This document shows, piece by piece, positions 61,083 through 64,000 of a stretch of DNA of 64,000 nucleotides (position 1 is its first letter; every line of letters starts with the position of its first letter). The stretch lies in contig NZ_CP009220.1 of the NCBI RefSeq assembly GCF_001277995.1, positions 1,116,001 through 1,180,000 on the forward strand, written 5' to 3'. The position numbers and the translations under genes are program-made. The notes under the pieces are model-generated. The model did not search any database and was not told the DNA's origin. It saw nothing but the letters and a program-made list of their open reading frames with translations. This stretch comes from Corynebacterium deserti GIMN1.010 (GTDB lineage Bacteria; Actinomycetota; Actinomycetes; Mycobacteriales; Mycobacteriaceae).

Positions 61083-62735
61083 ATGACACCAGCTGATCTC
61101 GCAACCCTGATTAAAGAGACCGCGGTTGAGGTTTTGTCCTCCCGTGACCTTGATATTTCTGTTCTTCCAGAGCAGGTCGTTGTGGAGCGTCCGCGAAACC
61201 CAGAGCACGGTGATTACGCCACCAACGTTGCCTTGCAGGTTGCCAAGAAGGTTGGCCAAAATCCCCGTGATTTGGCTACTTGGCTCGCCGAGGCCTTGGC
61301 TGCCCATGATGCGATTGACTCTGCAGAAATCGCGGGCCCAGGCTTTTTGAACATCCGCCTTGCTGCAGCAGCTCAAGGTGAGATCGTGGCCAAGATCTTG
61401 GGCCAGGGCGAAAGCTTTGGAAATTCTGATCACTTGGCTCACCTGGATGTGAATCTAGAGTTTGTTTCGGCGAACCCCACCGGTCCCATCCACTTGGGTG
61501 GCACGCGTTGGGCAGCAGTGGGCGATTCCTTGGGTCGTGTGCTGGAGGCTTCCGGTGCGAAGGTGACCCGTGAGTACTACTTCAATGACCATGGTCGCCA
61601 GATTGACCGCTTTGCGCTGTCACTTCTTGCTGCTGCGAAGGGGGAGCCCACCCCTGAAGACGGTTACGGCGGAGAATACATCAAGGAGATCGCGCAGGCG
61701 GTCGTCGCAAAGCATCCTGAAGCCCTAACCCTGGCACCTGCAGAAACCCAAGAGCTCTTCCGCGCCGAAGGCGTGGAAATGATGTTTGAGCACATCAAGG
61801 AATCGCTGCATGAGTTTGGCACCGATTTCGATGTGTACTTCCATGAGAACTCCCTGTTTGAGTCCGGTGCCGTGGACAAGGCGGTACAGACGCTGAAGGA
61901 CAACGGCAACCTGTACGAAAAGGACGGCGCATGGTGGTTGCGCTCGACGGACTTTGGGGATGATAAGGATCGTGTTGTCATCAAGTCTGATGGCGATGCT
62001 GCTTATATTGCCGGTGATATTGCGTATGTGGCGGATAAGTTCTCCCGTGGACATAACCTCAACATTTACATGTTGGGTGCTGATCACCACGGCTACATTG
62101 CGCGTTTGAAGGCTGCGGCAGCCGCACTAGGCTACAAGCCAGAAGGCGTGGAAGTCCTCATTGGTCAGATGGTCAATTTGCTTCGAGATGGCACCGCTGT
62201 ACGAATGTCCAAGCGCGCCGGAACTGTTGTCACTCTCGATGACCTGGTTGAGGCTATCGGTATTGATGCTGCGCGCTACTCCCTGATCCGTTCCTCGGTG
62301 GATTCCTCCCTGGACATTGATCTTGGCCTGTGGGAATCGCAGTCGTCTGACAACCCTGTGTACTACGTTCAGTACGGCCACGCGCGCCTGTGCTCGATCG
62401 CACGCAAGGCAGAGACCGTTGGCGTCACCATTGACGGCGCTGATTTGTCGCTTCTTACCCATGATCGCGAAGGTGACCTCATCCGCACCCTGGGTGAGTT
62501 CCCTGCAGTCGTGCGCGCAGCTGCTGACCTGCGGGAACCGCACCGCATTGCCCGTTATGCGGAAGAACTGGCTGGCACCTTCCACCGTTTCTACGATGCA
62601 TGCCACATCCTGCCCAAGGCTGATGAAGAGATCGCTCCGATTCACTCGGCACGTCTTGCTCTTGCGGCAGCAACCCGCCAGACCCTTGCTAACGCGTTGC
62701 GCCTCGTGGGCGTGTCCGCGCCGGAGAAAATGTAA
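61083..62735 (+). CDS. argS: Arginyl-tRNA synthetase
   Basis: A 550-residue class-I aminoacyl-tRNA synthetase that charges tRNA-Arg in the cytoplasm. The N-terminal domain (1-110, [18 protein letters not shown]) binds the D-loop; the HIGH motif is [17 protein letters not shown] (about 131-147), with [11 protein letters not shown] after it, and the KMSKS equivalent is VRMSKRAGT (about 373-381). The C-terminal helical domain ends [13 protein letters not shown] 61083 is chosen; the open frame upstream is not conserved-looking. It forms the classical argS-lysA operon of C. glutamicum, with lysA starting 3 bp later. Confidence 0.97.
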   Translation: MTPADLATLIKETAVEVLSSRDLDISVLPEQVVVERPRNPEHGDYATNVALQVAKKVGQNPRDLATWLAEALAAHDAIDSAEIAGPGFLNIRLAAAAQGEIVAKILGQGESFGNSDHLAHLDVNLEFVSANPTGPIHLGGTRWAAVGDSLGRVLEASGAKVTREYYFNDHGRQIDRFALSLLAAAKGEPTPEDGYGGEYIKEIAQAVVAKHPEALTLAPAETQELFRAEGVEMMFEHIKESLHEFGTDFDVYFHENSLFESGAVDKAVQTLKDNGNLYEKDGAWWLRSTDFGDDKDRVVIKSDGDAAYIAGDIAYVADKFSRGHNLNIYMLGADHHGYIARLKAAAAALGYKPEGVEVLIGQMVNLLRDGTAVRMSKRAGTVVTLDDLVEAIGIDAARYSLIRSSVDSSLDIDLGLWESQSSDNPVYYVQYGHARLCSIARKAETVGVTIDGADLSLLTHDREGDLIRTLGEFPAVVRAAADLREPHRIARYAEELAGTFHRFYDACHILPKADEEIAPIHSARLALAAATRQTLANALRLVGVSAPEKM

Positions 62736-62738
62736 ATT

Positions 62739-64000
62739 ATGACTTCTGCTGAACAAACTTCTGCTGAACAATTCAATGACCTGCCAGCACACGTGTGGCC
62801 ACGCAACGCTGTCCGCCAGGAAGATGGTGTGGTCACCGTCGCAGGTGTGCCTTTGCCAGATCTGGCAGAAGAATACGGCACCCCGCTGTTCGTTGTGGAT
62901 GAGGATGATTTCCGATCCCGGTGTCGAGATATGGCCGTTGCATTCGGTGCCCCCGGAAACGTGCATTACGCATCCAAGGCGTTTTTAACCAAGACGATTG
63001 CTCGGTGGGTGGATGAGGAAGGCCTTGCGCTAGATATCGCGTCCCACAATGAGCTGGGGATCGCTCTCGCTGCTGGTTTCCCTGCAGGTCGTATCACCGC
63101 ACACGGCAACAACAAGGGCATTGAGTTCCTGCGTGCGCTTGTGCAAAACGGTGTCGGCCACGTAGTGCTGGACTCCGCGCAAGAGCTTGAGCTGCTCGAT
63201 TACGTTGCAGCTGGCGAAGGTAAAGTCCAGGATGTGCTCATCCGTGTCAAACCTGGCATTGAGGCTCACACCCACGAGTTCATCGCCACCAGCCACGAGG
63301 ATCAGAAGTTCGGCTTCTCCCTGGCATCTGGTTCTGCATTCGCTGCCGCTGAGGCCGCGCACAAGGCTGAGAACTTGAACTTGGTGGGCTTGCACTGCCA
63401 CGTAGGTTCCCAGGTGTTCGACGCGGAAGGCTTCAAGCTGGCTGCCGAGCGCGTACTTGGCTTGTACGCGCGCATCCACAGTGAGCTCGGACTGGCCTTG
63501 CCTGAGCTAGATCTTGGTGGCGGATACGGCATTGCTTATACCGCAGCAGAAGAGCCACTGAATGTTGCAAATGTTGCCACAGATCTCCTCACCGCCGTGG
63601 GCAAGATGGCAGCCGAGCTGGGCATCGACGCCCCGACCGTGCTGGTTGAGCCAGGGCGTGCGATCGCTGGCCCATCGACTGTCACCGTGTACGAGGTAGG
63701 CACCACCAAAGACGTGCACGTTGACGACGATTCCACCCGCCGCTACGTTGCTGTTGATGGCGGTATGTCCGACAACATTCGCCCAGCGCTCTACGGCTCT
63801 GAGTACGATGCCCGCGTGGTTTCTCGCTTTACCGAAGGCGATACGATTAGCACCCGCGTGGTGGGATCTCACTGCGAGTCCGGCGACATCTTGATCAGCA
63901 ACGAGGAATACCCATCCGACATCACCGCTGGTGATTTCCTCGCCTTGGCTGCCACCGGCGCGTACTGCTACGCGATGAGCTCACGCTACAACGCGTTCAC
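62739..64000 (+). CDS. lysA: Diaminopimelate decarboxylase (cut by the window end)
   Basis: The first 420 residues of LysA, a PLP-dependent fold-III decarboxylase that turns meso-diaminopimelate into lysine, the last step of lysine synthesis. The PLP lysine is in [10 protein letters not shown] (about residue 78), and [32 protein letters not shown] and GSHCESGDI are the other active-site motifs. About 25 C-terminal residues are beyond the window. The start [14 protein letters not shown] contains a 15-bp tandem duplication (ACTTCTGCTGAACAA twice, from 62742). GGAG within the end of argS is the ribosome site, so translation is probably coupled. Confidence 0.96.
   Translation, partial: MTSAEQTSAEQFNDLPAHVWPRNAVRQEDGVVTVAGVPLPDLAEEYGTPLFVVDEDDFRSRCRDMAVAFGAPGNVHYASKAFLTKTIARWVDEEGLALDIASHNELGIALAAGFPAGRITAHGNNKGIEFLRALVQNGVGHVVLDSAQELELLDYVAAGEGKVQDVLIRVKPGIEAHTHEFIATSHEDQKFGFSLASGSAFAAAEAAHKAENLNLVGLHCHVGSQVFDAEGFKLAAERVLGLYARIHSELGLALPELDLGGGYGIAYTAAEEPLNVANVATDLLTAVGKMAAELGIDAPTVLVEPGRAIAGPSTVTVYEVGTTKDVHVDDDSTRRYVAVDGGMSDNIRPALYGSEYDARVVSRFTEGDTISTRVVGSHCESGDILISNEEYPSDITAGDFLALAATGAYCYAMSSRYNAF
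62742..62771 (+). repeat. 15-bp tandem duplication at the lysA 5' end
   Basis: ACTTCTGCTGAACAA occurs twice in a row and encodes [10 protein letters not shown]. It lies outside the conserved fold, directly after the start codon. Confidence 0.95.

Overview
The window comes from a high-GC actinobacterium that I place in or very close to Corynebacterium glutamicum. The basis is the argS-lysA pair at the right end, a 746-residue MetE behind an McbR-type operator, a MarR regulator with cysteines at 64, 92 and 151 as in RosR, the cydABDC order, and a putP/SNF2/Mre11-Rad50-like neighbourhood. Several proteins (MetE, LysA) differ at scattered residues from the reference-strain sequences as I remember them, so this looks like a divergent strain or close relative. 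No database search was possible.

Layout. 1-5280: the end of a carboxylesterase, an acidic protein, a small unknown gene and two abutting MFS exporters. 5288-7528: metE (reverse) with a long leader. 8106-14307: two small membrane paralogues, a patatin-like protein, a secreted protein with a decayed tandem copy, an alpha/beta hydrolase, and a divergent condensation-domain/GNAT fusion. 14488-20145: cydABDC (reverse), for cytochrome bd oxidase and its CydDC exporter. 20941-24184: a graveyard of insertion sequences (an IS110 fragment interrupted by a dead IS3 element, then a dead IS110 element).

24507-32434 is an AT-richer defence island. One strand carries a small protein, a GHKL (MutL/MORC-like) ATPase and two unknown proteins. 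The facing strand carries a cytosine-5 methyltransferase, a PLD-fold NgoFVII/CglI-type nuclease and a Z1-domain DEAD-like ATPase, that is, a CglI-like NTP-dependent restriction-modification system. Near-perfect palindromes sit just upstream of both operons. The pairing of the two modules is the best candidate here for an incompletely described system.

32734-48426: an amino-acid permease, a DEAD-box RNA helicase with an RGG tail, a ruined intradiol dioxygenase, a membrane protein, a secreted HNH nuclease with a 12-bp minisatellite, putP, and four forward genes for nucleic-acid enzymes (SNF2, SWIM, Mre11-like, Rad50-like). 48737-51515: a 3-ketoacid CoA-transferase, SCP2-type thiolase and OB-fold operon. 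51655-53305: a yceI/rosR divergon and a PspC protein. 54197-57351: an FNR-like regulator, a copper-chaperone-like HMA protein and a heavy-metal P-type ATPase, with FNR-type boxes before the last two. 57360-58728: a chimeric, dead IS3 element. 59206-64000: tRNA-Arg(CCG), a secreted tripeptidyl-peptidase-like hydrolase, argS, and lysA running off the end.
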